Shown here one piece after another: positions 53,641 through 61,223 of a DNA stretch of 64,000 bases. Made by a program: the position numbers and the translations under genes. This DNA comes from Bacteroidales bacterium (GTDB taxonomy: Bacteria; Bacteroidota; Bacteroidia; Bacteroidales; P3). How positions within the stretch are numbered: position 1 is the first letter of the stretch; every line of letters begins with the position of its first letter. The notes beneath the pieces were generated by a model. That model saw only the letters and a list, made by a program, of their open reading frames with translations. It searched no databases and was not told the origin of the DNA. The stretch spans positions 1-64,000 of the forward strand of contig JAGCVI010000013.1 in assembly GCA_017962445.1 (NCBI GenBank), written 5' to 3'.

Positions 53641-53761
53641 CATGGTCGCCCTTCGGACTCAAAATCAAACATAATCGTTTTCTAAAATAGTTTTTATATC
53701 ACATTACACCCTAATACAAAATAAATGTGTAACTTTGCACATTCAAAATTTGCTTCAAAAT
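53641..53761 (+). repeat. Duplicated promoter cassette, copy 2
   Basis: Near copy of 52576-52695: ATGGTCGCCCTTCGG, AAAATCAAA, CGTTTT, CATTACACCCTAATAC, AAATGTGTAACTTTGCACATT. It starts just after the first WG gene and ends 14 bases before the FHA gene. Confidence 0.8.
53730..53737 (+). promoter_or_regulatory. -7 element of the FHA gene
   Basis: TAACTTTG in the duplicated cassette, 39 bases before the ATG at 53776. Confidence 0.65.
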
Positions 53762-53775
53762 AAATAACTGACATC

Positions 53776-54531
53776 ATGAAAAAAATAACTATCGGTAGAG
53801 ACACAGCATGCACTATATTTATCAACAAACCTACTGTGGCATGGAAACATTGCTGCATTAAAGCTGACAAAAACGGACATTTTACAGTAAAAAACCTCGA
53901 CTCGAATTATGAGACTTGGGTTAACGGAGAGAAAGTCGAAGACGAAAAATATTATATAAATATAGACACCGTACAAGTTGGAGATGTCACGCTTAAATGG
54001 GACTATATCAAATGGGCTGCTGAAAACGAAAACAAAAATATCGGCTCAGGACAGAAAACACGCCATGGATTCGTTACTTTCTGGCTCTGGCTTGGTATTA
54101 TTGTCAACATAATAATAATTCCAGTAGGTATTGTCACTTATCAACATTTCGCAAATCCAGGTGGGTATTATTTGATGGGGCAAATCTTGTTAGGACAAGA
54201 GATTAATCCTATTATGCATACTTTACACAATCACGTACTTATTATGCAAGTGCTCTGTGCAGCAGGAGGACTCCTGATGATAATCTTCTATTCAAAACTT
54301 CTGCATTGGAAGAAAATCGGTTTTTGGGGACTTGCATGCACATCAATTATTATTAACGTAGTCAATCTAATAATGCTTAATGCAATTTCTAAAGATTATT
54401 TGGCTCTTGGGCTGAAGATGACTGTGGACGGAACGAAACTGATAATAATATCTGTCGTGCCAATAGTAGTTCTATGGGCTATATTACAAATCAGGAAAAA
54501 CGGCGTTAGTTGCTGGAAACAATTGGAATAG
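53776..54531 (+). CDS. FHA-like domain protein with C-terminal membrane helices
   Basis: 251 residues. The first 75 form an FHA-like domain: KITIGRDTACTIFI, VAWKHCCIK (where the canonical SxxH has Ala-Trp-Lys-His) and LDSNYETWVNGEKV; the phosphothreonine pocket Ser and the Asn-Gly-Thr signature are altered, so binding is uncertain. After a linker come four hydrophobic segments (about 100-122, 145-155, 155-175, 180-245 in pieces). It sits between two WG/TonB-C genes under the same promoter cassette. FHA modules often pair with Hanks kinases such as the one at 8921. Confidence 0.75.
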   Translation: MKKITIGRDTACTIFINKPTVAWKHCCIKADKNGHFTVKNLDSNYETWVNGEKVEDEKYYINIDTVQVGDVTLKWDYIKWAAENENKNIGSGQKTRHGFVTFWLWLGIIVNIIIIPVGIVTYQHFANPGGYYLMGQILLGQEINPIMHTLHNHVLIMQVLCAAGGLLMIIFYSKLLHWKKIGFWGLACTSIIINVVNLIMLNAISKDYLALGLKMTVDGTKLIIISVVPIVVLWAILQIRKNGVSCWKQLE

Positions 54532-54596
54532 AGTGTAATTCTTATTCACTGATAATAATTGAATAAATATGATAGAATACTAAAAATATCAACATT

Positions 54597-55973
54597 ATGA
54601 AAAGACATTCCCTAATGATTTTTGCTGTGGTGACAGCATTGGTTTTCTCGTCGTTTTCAGCAATAGCAGGAGGGCCCGACCCTTTGTTTCTCGTCAAGGT
54701 TAACGGGAAATACGGTTATATCGACAAGACCGGCAAGATGATAATTGAGCCACAATTTGACGATGCCATGGATTTCAATGATGGCATGGCAGCAGTACAA
54801 ATCGGTGACAAATGGGGATACATCAATACTAACGGTAAGATTGCAATAAAGCCTCAATATGTCTTTACATCTTCGTTTTACGATGATTGTGCATGTGTAT
54901 CTATCGAATCCGAAAAATACTTTATTATTGATAAAAAAGGTAATACATTATTTAGAATAGGCGATAACTGGACGATAAACCGCCCCTCCGAGGGCTTGAT
55001 TGCAGTACGATTCAATTCTAATGGCAAATGGGGTTATATTGATAAGAATGGTGAAATAGCCATTGAACAAAAGTACGATAAGGCATGGGGTTTTAGTGAA
55101 GGTCTTGCTCCTGTTGTGATTAATAATAAAACAGGTTATATTGACATGAAAGGCAATATGGTCATTTCTCCCATTTATGATTATGCCGGATTTTTTTCAG
55201 AAGGATTGGCCATAGTGGAAATTGATAATAAATATGGTTTTATTGACAAAAGCGGGAAAATAGTAATAAAAGCACAATACGATGATGTTTTGGGATTTAA
55301 AGAAGGTTTAGCATTAGTAAAGATCGGTGACAAATGGGGTTATATCGACAAAAAAGGGAAAATGGCAATAAAGCCGCAATTCTACTTTGCAATGTATTTT
55401 TGCGACGGATTAGCACTCGTAGAGTCTGACGACAACGGAGGTTATATAGACAAAACGGGCAAAATGGTGATTGAGGCGGATGTTGAAGACGCATATAATT
55501 TTTCGAATGGACTTGCACGAATAAATCTTAACGATTTTGAATCTGCTTACATCGACAAAAAGGGAAAGACGGTTTTTGTCTTTGAGAATGACAAGCCAAA
55601 TTACGATTTCAATGAGGAAGAAGATATAGAAGAAATTCCTGACGAGGATGCTACTTTCCCTGGTGGAGAAGATGCATTATATGAATTTCTCGGAAGCAAT
55701 ATACAATATCCTGAACTTGCACGCAATAACAACGTTACAGGAACCGTGGTCGTAAAATTTATAGTTGAAAAAGACGGAAGCATTACCAATGCATCAATTT
55801 TACGTGATATAGGCGGCGGTTGTGGGAAAGAAGTTTTACGTGTGATAAACGCCATGCCTAAATGGATTCCTGCCAAGAAATATGGCAAACGTGTCCGGAG
55901 TTTTTTCACATTGCCCGTCCAATTTGAGCTAAAATATGAGCCAGAACAAGAGGACGAAACTGAGCAGCAATAG
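54597..55973 (+). CDS. Exported WG-repeat protein with TonB C-terminal domain (long paralogue)
   Basis: 458 residues, signal peptide ending SAIAG. About nine WG units (about 28-325), double the number in the paralogue at 52719, then an acidic stretch and a TonB C-terminal domain at about 350-448 (FPGGEDALYEFLGSNIQYPE, GTVVVKFIVEKDGSITNA). The first 100 and last 110 residues closely match the paralogue, so expansion or loss of repeats explains the difference. No TAnnTTTG box precedes it; it may be transcribed with the FHA gene. Confidence 0.82.
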   Translation: MKRHSLMIFAVVTALVFSSFSAIAGGPDPLFLVKVNGKYGYIDKTGKMIIEPQFDDAMDFNDGMAAVQIGDKWGYINTNGKIAIKPQYVFTSSFYDDCACVSIESEKYFIIDKKGNTLFRIGDNWTINRPSEGLIAVRFNSNGKWGYIDKNGEIAIEQKYDKAWGFSEGLAPVVINNKTGYIDMKGNMVISPIYDYAGFFSEGLAIVEIDNKYGFIDKSGKIVIKAQYDDVLGFKEGLALVKIGDKWGYIDKKGKMAIKPQFYFAMYFCDGLALVESDDNGGYIDKTGKMVIEADVEDAYNFSNGLARINLNDFESAYIDKKGKTVFVFENDKPNYDFNEEEDIEEIPDEDATFPGGEDALYEFLGSNIQYPELARNNNVTGTVVVKFIVEKDGSITNASILRDIGGGCGKEVLRVINAMPKWIPAKKYGKRVRSFFTLPVQFELKYEPEQEDETEQQ

Positions 55974-55976
55974 AAC

Positions 55977-55994
55977 GTGCTGCCGGCACATTTT
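55977..55994. terminator. Weak convergent hairpin
   Basis: GTGC-TGCCG-GCAC followed by ATTTTCTT between two convergent genes. The short stem makes this tentative. Confidence 0.35.
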
Positions 55995-55995
55995 C

Positions 55996-56424
55996 TTAAT
56001 ACACCCACAGCTCACCTCCGCTGTAGCTGGTACTGTACTGGTACAGCGGACATGATGTGGCACTGCCCTCGAGGGGCATACCATCTGTTTCAGTGATGAA
56101 ACGGCTATGGCATACAGGACATTCCAGCAAGGTACTACCCCACTCTTCCGAGACCTCTACAGGTGTAGAGTTGTCCTCGGGACAGGTTCGGTCGTAAGCC
56201 ACGAAATGGTCGTAGGCTGTTCTGACAACAACAATACCGCGATGGCCACCGGTGAAATACATATACCCTCCGACATTGTTCAGCCCATAATAATAAGCCG
56301 AATTGGGCTCGATGTAAAAATTAGCAACACCAATGCTCACCTTGCAATCGCTGTCGCGTCCACACGAAATGGCCATCGACAACAGCACCACAGCCGTCAA
56401 GAGACTTCTCCATCCTGTTTTCAT
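55996..56424 (-). CDS. Rieske-like lipoprotein
   Basis: 142 residues with lipobox-like Cys (MAISC). C-terminal half resembles a Rieske/ferredoxin fold: YDRTCPEDNS, LECPVCHSRF and PLEGSATSCPLYQYSTS. The first ligand pair C-x-H is replaced by C-P-E, so a normal 2Fe-2S centre is unlikely. Known as a lipoprotein family in Bacteroidales without a defined role. It lies 9 bases downstream of the M28 gene. Confidence 0.7.
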   Translation of the reverse strand: MKTGWRSLLTAVVLLSMAISCGRDSDCKVSIGVANFYIEPNSAYYYGLNNVGGYMYFTGGHRGIVVVRTAYDHFVAYDRTCPEDNSTPVEVSEEWGSTLLECPVCHSRFITETDGMPLEGSATSCPLYQYSTSYSGGELWVY

Positions 56425-56433
56425 AGTTGAGTA

Positions 56434-57471
56434 TTATTTACTGGCAGGCGGGAACTCTGTATATAGCACTTTCATTGTAACTGTGGCGACAATCTTTAGC
56501 GTGTTGCGATCAACGGCATCAAGGTTGTCGCCGACAGTGTGCCAATGAGTGTAAAAACTGCGATTTACACTGTTCTGTACAATGTCGATGGTCGGCAAAC
56601 GTCTGATGGTGTTGACATAATAATGGTCATCCATGATTGGATCGGATGCCATGTTAACAAAGATGTTGCCATATCCGAGCTGTGAAGCACATGTCCACAT
56701 CTTGTTCATCAAGCCCGTGGCAAAATACATGGAAAAATATTCCTTTGTGAAACGCGGCTCAGACGTTCCAACCATGTCGTACAAAATGCCATACTGGGCG
56801 TTGTAGAGCGGTGTATGCGGGTTTGTCGCCCAGTACTGTGAACCGAGACACCATGTATCGTCGCCGTATTGGTTGCGGTCAGCCCAGTCCGGCACACCTT
56901 GATCCTCGACATCGAAGAAGATGAAATCGACACCCACGTCAGGACGCATCGCCGACATCACACGGGCCATCTCCATAAGCACGCCGACACCGCTGGCACC
57001 GTCGTTGGCACCAAGCAGTGGGCTGTGCCGCCTACTGGTATCGGGGTCGTGGTCGGCCCACTGGCGCGAATCCCAATGGGCAGCCAACATCACACGATTG
57101 GCCTTCTCAGGGTTGAACGACGCAATGATATTCTTTCCATCCACATTCTGTCCGTTCCACAACTTGGTTTTGAAGTCCTGCACCACAACAGTGTCGCACC
57201 AGCGGCTCATTGTGGCAACAAGATAATCGGCGCAACGCTTGTGGCCGTCAGTTCCAGGATGGCGGAAGCCGAATGCAAGCTGTTCCTCAACGAAACGATA
57301 AGCAGAGTCGGCGTTGAAGTCTGGAGTGACAGCCTTCGAATACTCTACTTCAGCAGCAGTGGACACTTTTTTGCCATCCTTGTCTTTCTTGCCGTCGCCA
57401 CCCGAACAAGCGGCAAACACGACGGCTGCACTGAGAAGTAATGTTATTTTGTTTAACAATTTCATATTCAT
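56434..57471 (-). CDS. M28-family metalloenzyme, glutaminyl-cyclase-like lipoprotein
   Basis: 345 residues; lipobox FAAC (Cys22). Zinc site residues in AAHWDSR, GANDGASG, FFDVEDQG and YTHWHTVGD. The combination of AAHWDSRQWADHDPD, the DVED acid and WCLGSQYW is that of bacterial type II glutaminyl-peptide cyclotransferases, which convert N-terminal Gln on exported proteins to pyroglutamate, a common modification in Bacteroidota. An aminopeptidase role cannot be ruled out. Confidence 0.85.
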   Translation of the reverse strand: MNMKLLNKITLLLSAAVVFAACSGGDGKKDKDGKKVSTAAEVEYSKAVTPDFNADSAYRFVEEQLAFGFRHPGTDGHKRCADYLVATMSRWCDTVVVQDFKTKLWNGQNVDGKNIIASFNPEKANRVMLAAHWDSRQWADHDPDTSRRHSPLLGANDGASGVGVLMEMARVMSAMRPDVGVDFIFFDVEDQGVPDWADRNQYGDDTWCLGSQYWATNPHTPLYNAQYGILYDMVGTSEPRFTKEYFSMYFATGLMNKMWTCASQLGYGNIFVNMASDPIMDDHYYVNTIRRLPTIDIVQNSVNRSFYTHWHTVGDNLDAVDRNTLKIVATVTMKVLYTEFPPASK

Positions 57472-57521
57472 TTCAAAAAAAGAGGAATGACGAATTGCTT
57501 CACCACCCCCTTATAGTTTAT

Positions 57522-57633
57522 TTAAAACTGCTTTGTGTTTTTAGACCCTTATGGTCGCCCTTCGGGTTAAAATTCCAAATCGAACAATATGGAATTTCTT
57601 AGCGAAGCACCCAAAAAACAGTTTCTTAAAAAT
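57522..57633. repeat. Dispersed repeat, short copy D
   Basis: Ends TTAAAACTGCTTTG and AAAAACAGTTTCTTAA are an imperfect inverted repeat. The interior has GACCCTTATGGTC (57544-57556) and GCCCTTCGGG, as seen at 53635 and 52579, plus ATTCCAAATCGAACAATATGG, an internal palindrome-like part. It lies just after the efp stop. Confidence 0.7.
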
Positions 57634-57634
57634 C

Positions 57635-58198
57635 TTATTTTATACGCTCCGAGTATTCACCGGTACGGGTGTCGACCTTGATGCGCTCACCCTCTTTGAT
57701 GAAGAGCGGTACGCGGACCTGTACGCCAGGTTCGACGGTGGCGTCCTTCATAGCGTTGGTGGCAGTGTTGCCGGCAAAGCCAGGTTCGGTGTAGGTCACG
57801 ACAGTCTCGATGAAAGGAGGAAGCTCGCAAATCAGAGGAGTCTCGGTGTCGGCATGGACAGTGATTTCCACGTACTGGCCCTCCTTCAAGAACTGCGGGG
57901 CGTTGATTATGGCCTCTTCTACGCCAATCTGCTCGAAAGTCTCGGCATGCATGAAATAATAGAGGTCGCCCTCTCTGTAGAGATAGGTGTAGGGGCGGCG
58001 TTCCACACGCACGATATCGATTTTGGCACCCGAGGGGAAAGTGTTCTCCAGAACACGGCCGGTCTTGACGTTACGCATTTTGGTGCGAACGAAAGCGGCA
58101 CCCTTGCCAGGTTTAACATGAAGGAATTCAACGATGGTATAGATATCGTTGTTGAAATTGATGCACAAACCGTTCTTGATATCAGCTGTTGTTGCCAT
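57635..58198 (-). CDS. efp: Elongation factor P
   Basis: 187 residues; rescues ribosomes stalled at polyproline. KOW-like N-terminal domain with [10 protein letters not shown] (loop Lys), followed by two OB domains; [19 protein letters not shown] and [20 protein letters not shown] are typical. Starts 29 bases after the small membrane protein gene. Identification is certain. Confidence 0.97.
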   Translation of the reverse strand: MATTADIKNGLCINFNNDIYTIVEFLHVKPGKGAAFVRTKMRNVKTGRVLENTFPSGAKIDIVRVERRPYTYLYREGDLYYFMHAETFEQIGVEEAIINAPQFLKEGQYVEITVHADTETPLICELPPFIETVVTYTEPGFAGNTATNAMKDATVEPGVQVRVPLFIKEGERIKVDTRTGEYSERIK

Positions 58199-58227
58199 AA
58201 AATGAAATGATGTTTATTAGTTTTTGA

Positions 58228-58503
58228 TTAATTATTGTCTGTTTTTTCGGATTTTTTTGCCACCTCGAGCAGGTTGGTAAGACGACGCAGATCAACCTTC
58301 AATTCCTCATTCTCCTCCTCGAAGATTTTATATCTTGTGCGATACATAAGATTGCGGCAGAAAAGAGCCAAAATAATACCCAACAAGGTAAAATCCAACC
58401 TTCTGGGGTCTGCCTTGTCTGCAACGAAAAAATATACCGTTGCACCTACAATCAGGAGGTATGAAGCCCACTCGTATATCCTTGCCAAAACTGTTTTATC
58501 CAT
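58228..58503 (-). CDS. Small two-helix membrane protein with coiled coil
   Basis: 91 residues from ATG 58503 (MDKTVLARIYEW). Two hydrophobic helices (about 13-28 and 40-55), then a charged coiled-coil-like tail EEENEELKVDLRRLTNLLEV. No family recognised. It has a consensus promoter and precedes efp, with which it may be co-transcribed. Confidence 0.65.
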   Translation of the reverse strand: MDKTVLARIYEWASYLLIVGATVYFFVADKADPRRLDFTLLGIILALFCRNLMYRTRYKIFEEENEELKVDLRRLTNLLEVAKKSEKTDNN

Positions 58504-58529
58504 CTTTTTACTCTGTAAATTTGAAATTG

Positions 58530-58562
58530 CAAAATTACAAAAAATTCTTAATCCACCACAAA
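58530..58562 (-). promoter_or_regulatory. Promoter of the small membrane protein-efp unit
   Basis: The minus strand has TTTG (58559-58562), 21 bases, then TAATTTTG (58530-58537), an exact Bacteroidota-type promoter. Confidence 0.7.
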
Positions 58563-58575
58563 AAAAGTGCAAATG

Positions 58576-58607
58576 TTTGCCTATGCCAATTTTTTTTTGT
58601 TACTTTG
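58576..58607 (+). promoter_or_regulatory. Promoter of the small basic lipoprotein-like gene
   Basis: TTTG (58576-58579), 20 bases, then TTACTTTG (58600-58607), one base off TAnnTTTG. It is interleaved back to back with the divergent promoter at 58530-58562, so the two may compete. Confidence 0.5.
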
Positions 58608-58689
58608 TACGGATATAAAGAAAGGATTTTTTTGTCGCAAATGGCAATTAATCTTATATAAAACAGATTATTAACAAAAAAATATAAAA

Positions 58690-58887
58690 ATGAAAAAAGC
58701 AGCAAGAATTCTGATGGTGATGGTGGTATTGGTGGGTCTTGTTGGCGTTTGTGGCACCACCACCTCGTGCAAGTCGTCATCCGAGACGATGTACACCAAC
58801 AAATCGAAGAATTCAAAGAGAATCAACAAGAACTACAAGGTGCGCGGAAACAACCAGCGCAACAGCTCGACCTATCGTTCTTACTAA
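58690..58887 (+). CDS. Small exported basic lipoprotein-like protein (65 aa)
   Basis: 65 residues: hydrophobic signal, a Cys at about 27 in TTTSCKSS resembling a lipobox, then a strongly basic Asn/Ser/Lys/Arg tail (KSKNSKRINKNYKVRGNN). Good start, own promoter, and 5' context support a real gene. Function not known; a basic surface peptide could bind LPS or nucleic acid. Confidence 0.65.
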   Translation: MKKAARILMVMVVLVGLVGVCGTTTSCKSSSETMYTNKSKNSKRINKNYKVRGNNQRNSSTYRSY

Positions 58888-58926
58888 TTCCAATCTCTGC
58901 TCAATTCTTCAAACTTTGGATTTTGA

Positions 58927-59910
58927 ATGCAATCGCTCAGAATCCAAGGTTTTCTGTTGATTATGCACACACTGTCTCCACTAATCAATTTAATACGGCG
59001 GCTGGTCATTATAGTAGTACTTACAGCCCCTGCGACGCAACAGGCTCAGAACTTCAATGTAAGCGTCGCCCTGCCTAACACGCTCAAAGGGACGTTGTCG
59101 CTGACGATATACGACAACAACGCCAGTCCTCGAACCATCAAGAAAACACCTCAAAAAGGAAAAGCCACTTTCACTGGCAGCGTGAAGAATGCAACCTATG
59201 CAGAACTGCGACACTCAGCCATCCCGCATCCGTTGCCTTTCTTCATCGAAAACAACACTATACGCATCACCTTTAATACCGGCAATCCTGAGACCTCACC
59301 TATCACGGGCTCGCTAACTAACAGCCAGTTGCGCTATCAACTGGAACAATGCCGTGAAAACGCAGCCGAAGGCGAAACGTCTTGCCTGACACAATATATT
59401 TCCGAGAACCCCACATCGATAATAGCGCCCTACCTGCTCGACAACTATCTCGCTTCGTCATCAGAATACGAGACTCTCTCTGCACTATACGAAATGCTCG
59501 ACGGCCCGGCAAAAAACACCTATCACTACAAACTTCTCGCCAACCGCATGAAGCATCTGAGCGCACTCGCCATCGGTGCGCCACTGCCCGACATTGTCTT
59601 CACAACCCCCGACGGCAAAAAGACTCACACCGACTCGCTGCTGCTTGACACTGTGAGCCATATACTACTGATCGGCGCCACATGGTGCGACCAATGCAAA
59701 GCAATAAGCAAGGAACTAAAAGACAAATATCCGGATATTAAACCTATAGAAATCAACATAGACTTGGAAAAGGAAACCTGGGATGCACCATTTGTAAAAA
59801 CGTTGGCTATCGAGCATATACCTTATCTTATTCTGCTCGATAAAAACGGACGAATCGTTGCACGCGACGTGCGCATTTGGGAACTTGAACGCATAAGAAA
59901 ACAACAATAA
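58927..59910 (+). CDS. DUF4369-like/thioredoxin-fold exported protein
   Basis: 327 residues. N-terminal hydrophobic segment (about 19-38) acts as signal; the first half has a beta-rich DUF4369-type region (VALPNTLKGTLSLTIYD), a helical middle, and a C-terminal TlpA/thioredoxin-like domain from about 210 (GAPLPDIVFTTPDGK, ATWCDQCKAISKEL, IEHIPYLILLDKNGRI). The CxxC is Cys-Asp-Gln-Cys. Periplasmic disulfide reductase or related. ATG 58963 is an alternative start. Confidence 0.82.
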   Translation: MQSLRIQGFLLIMHTLSPLINLIRRLVIIVVLTAPATQQAQNFNVSVALPNTLKGTLSLTIYDNNASPRTIKKTPQKGKATFTGSVKNATYAELRHSAIPHPLPFFIENNTIRITFNTGNPETSPITGSLTNSQLRYQLEQCRENAAEGETSCLTQYISENPTSIIAPYLLDNYLASSSEYETLSALYEMLDGPAKNTYHYKLLANRMKHLSALAIGAPLPDIVFTTPDGKKTHTDSLLLDTVSHILLIGATWCDQCKAISKELKDKYPDIKPIEINIDLEKETWDAPFVKTLAIEHIPYLILLDKNGRIVARDVRIWELERIRKQQ

Positions 59911-59927
59911 CCTAATTCTGTCAGTCA

Positions 59928-61034
59928 ATGGAAACCACTCTCTACCCGATGAAATTCCACCCTCTGTACAAAAATAAGGTATGGGGAGGAAACAAGATAA
60001 AAACACTAGGCTTCGACTACGACCCGCTGCCTAACTGCGGCGAGCTATGGGCTCTCTCGGCAGTCAAGGACAACGAATCGGTGATATTCAACGGGTTCCT
60101 CGCCGACAACACTCTTAACGATGCCCTTGAAATATACATGGGCGAACTGCTAGGAGAAAAGAACTACCAACATTTCGGAAACGATTTTCCATTGCTAATC
60201 AAGATTATCGACGCCAACGACCGCCTGTCAATCCAAGTACACCCAGACAACGCACTGGCTCACCAACGCGGACTCGACAACGGCAAAACAGAGATGTGGT
60301 ATATCATGGAAACCGAGCCGGGAGCCGAGATTGTCGACGGTTTCCAGCAGCAGGTGACCCGCGAAGAGTACCAGCAGTTCCTGAAGCTCGGCAAACTCGA
60401 GGAAATACTCCACACCGAGCATCCTCAGAACGGCGACGTGCTGTTCATCCCCGCCGGACGTGTTCATGCACTCGGCAAGGGACTGTTGCTTGCCGAGATT
60501 CAACAGTCGTCCGACACCACCTACCGTATTTACGACTACAACCGTCCCGACGCCGACGGCAAACTGCGCCAACTACATACTGAGGAGGCTCTCGACGCCA
60601 TCGACTTCAACGTCACCACCGACGGACTGACACACTACAAATACCGCCCCAACAGCACAGCAAGACTAGCCGAATGCCCTTACTTCACAACCAACCTCAG
60701 TGCCTTCGACAAACCGATGCGCAAAGACTTCTCAAACCTTGACTCTTTTGTGGTCTATCTATGTACCGACGGCATCGCGGCTGTCAAGACACTCGACACC
60801 ATCTGTCCTATCCACGCCGGAGAGTGCGTGCTTGTCCCTGCCGCTGCCGACATGGTGGAGCTGTACTCAGAGGGTCCGGCAAAACTGCTTGAGATATATG
60901 TAGACCCCACCCTCTGGACCGAGGAAGGCGTCGATCACCTGCACGATTTCGACTGGACAGCCCAGTTCATAGGCAACGGCAATCCCGACGACTACCTTGA
61001 AGAAGACGAGGGAGACGGAAGCATCGACAGCTGA
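59928..61034 (+). CDS. manA: Mannose-6-phosphate isomerase, class I
   Basis: 368 residues; interconverts fructose-6-P and mannose-6-P, feeding GDP-mannose through manC at 1781. Cupin zinc ligands appear in QVHPDN, GKTEMWYIM and GRVHALG; WGGNKIKTLG and GELWALSAV mark the N-terminus. The end is acidic (DDYLEEDEGDGSIDS). A second reading frame beyond the stop stays coding-like for some 70 bases; see findings. Confidence 0.93.
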   Translation: METTLYPMKFHPLYKNKVWGGNKIKTLGFDYDPLPNCGELWALSAVKDNESVIFNGFLADNTLNDALEIYMGELLGEKNYQHFGNDFPLLIKIIDANDRLSIQVHPDNALAHQRGLDNGKTEMWYIMETEPGAEIVDGFQQQVTREEYQQFLKLGKLEEILHTEHPQNGDVLFIPAGRVHALGKGLLLAEIQQSSDTTYRIYDYNRPDADGKLRQLHTEEALDAIDFNVTTDGLTHYKYRPNSTARLAECPYFTTNLSAFDKPMRKDFSNLDSFVVYLCTDGIAAVKTLDTICPIHAGECVLVPAAADMVELYSEGPAKLLEIYVDPTLWTEEGVDHLHDFDWTAQFIGNGNPDDYLEEDEGDGSIDS

Positions 61035-61076
61035 AACCTCAACCTCAGATGCGACGACGGCTCTGGCGACGGCCAA

Positions 61077-61117
61077 TGTCATTGGAAAAGCCCTCGGAAA
61101 AGCCTTATAATGACATC
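61077..61117. other. Stem-loop between manA and the efflux operon
   Basis: ATGTCATT (61077-61084) and AATGACAT (61110-61117) form an 8-bp stem. The loop holds a direct repeat GGAAAAGCC-CTC-GGAAAAGCC. It may serve as a weak terminator for manA. Confidence 0.4.
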
Positions 61118-61197
61118 TTAAGCATCGATTTTAACAATTCGGGTTTTATTTATTACACTTGAATCATTTCTACAGGTAATTTTTATTTGATATTATA

Positions 61198-61205
61198 TAC
61201 TTTTG
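61198..61205 (+). promoter_or_regulatory. -7 element of the efflux operon
   Basis: TACTTTTG, exact TAnnTTTG match, 19 bases before the ATG at 61224. It excludes the in-frame start at 61203. Confidence 0.65.
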
Positions 61206-61223
61206 CACCCCAAATTGGTTATA

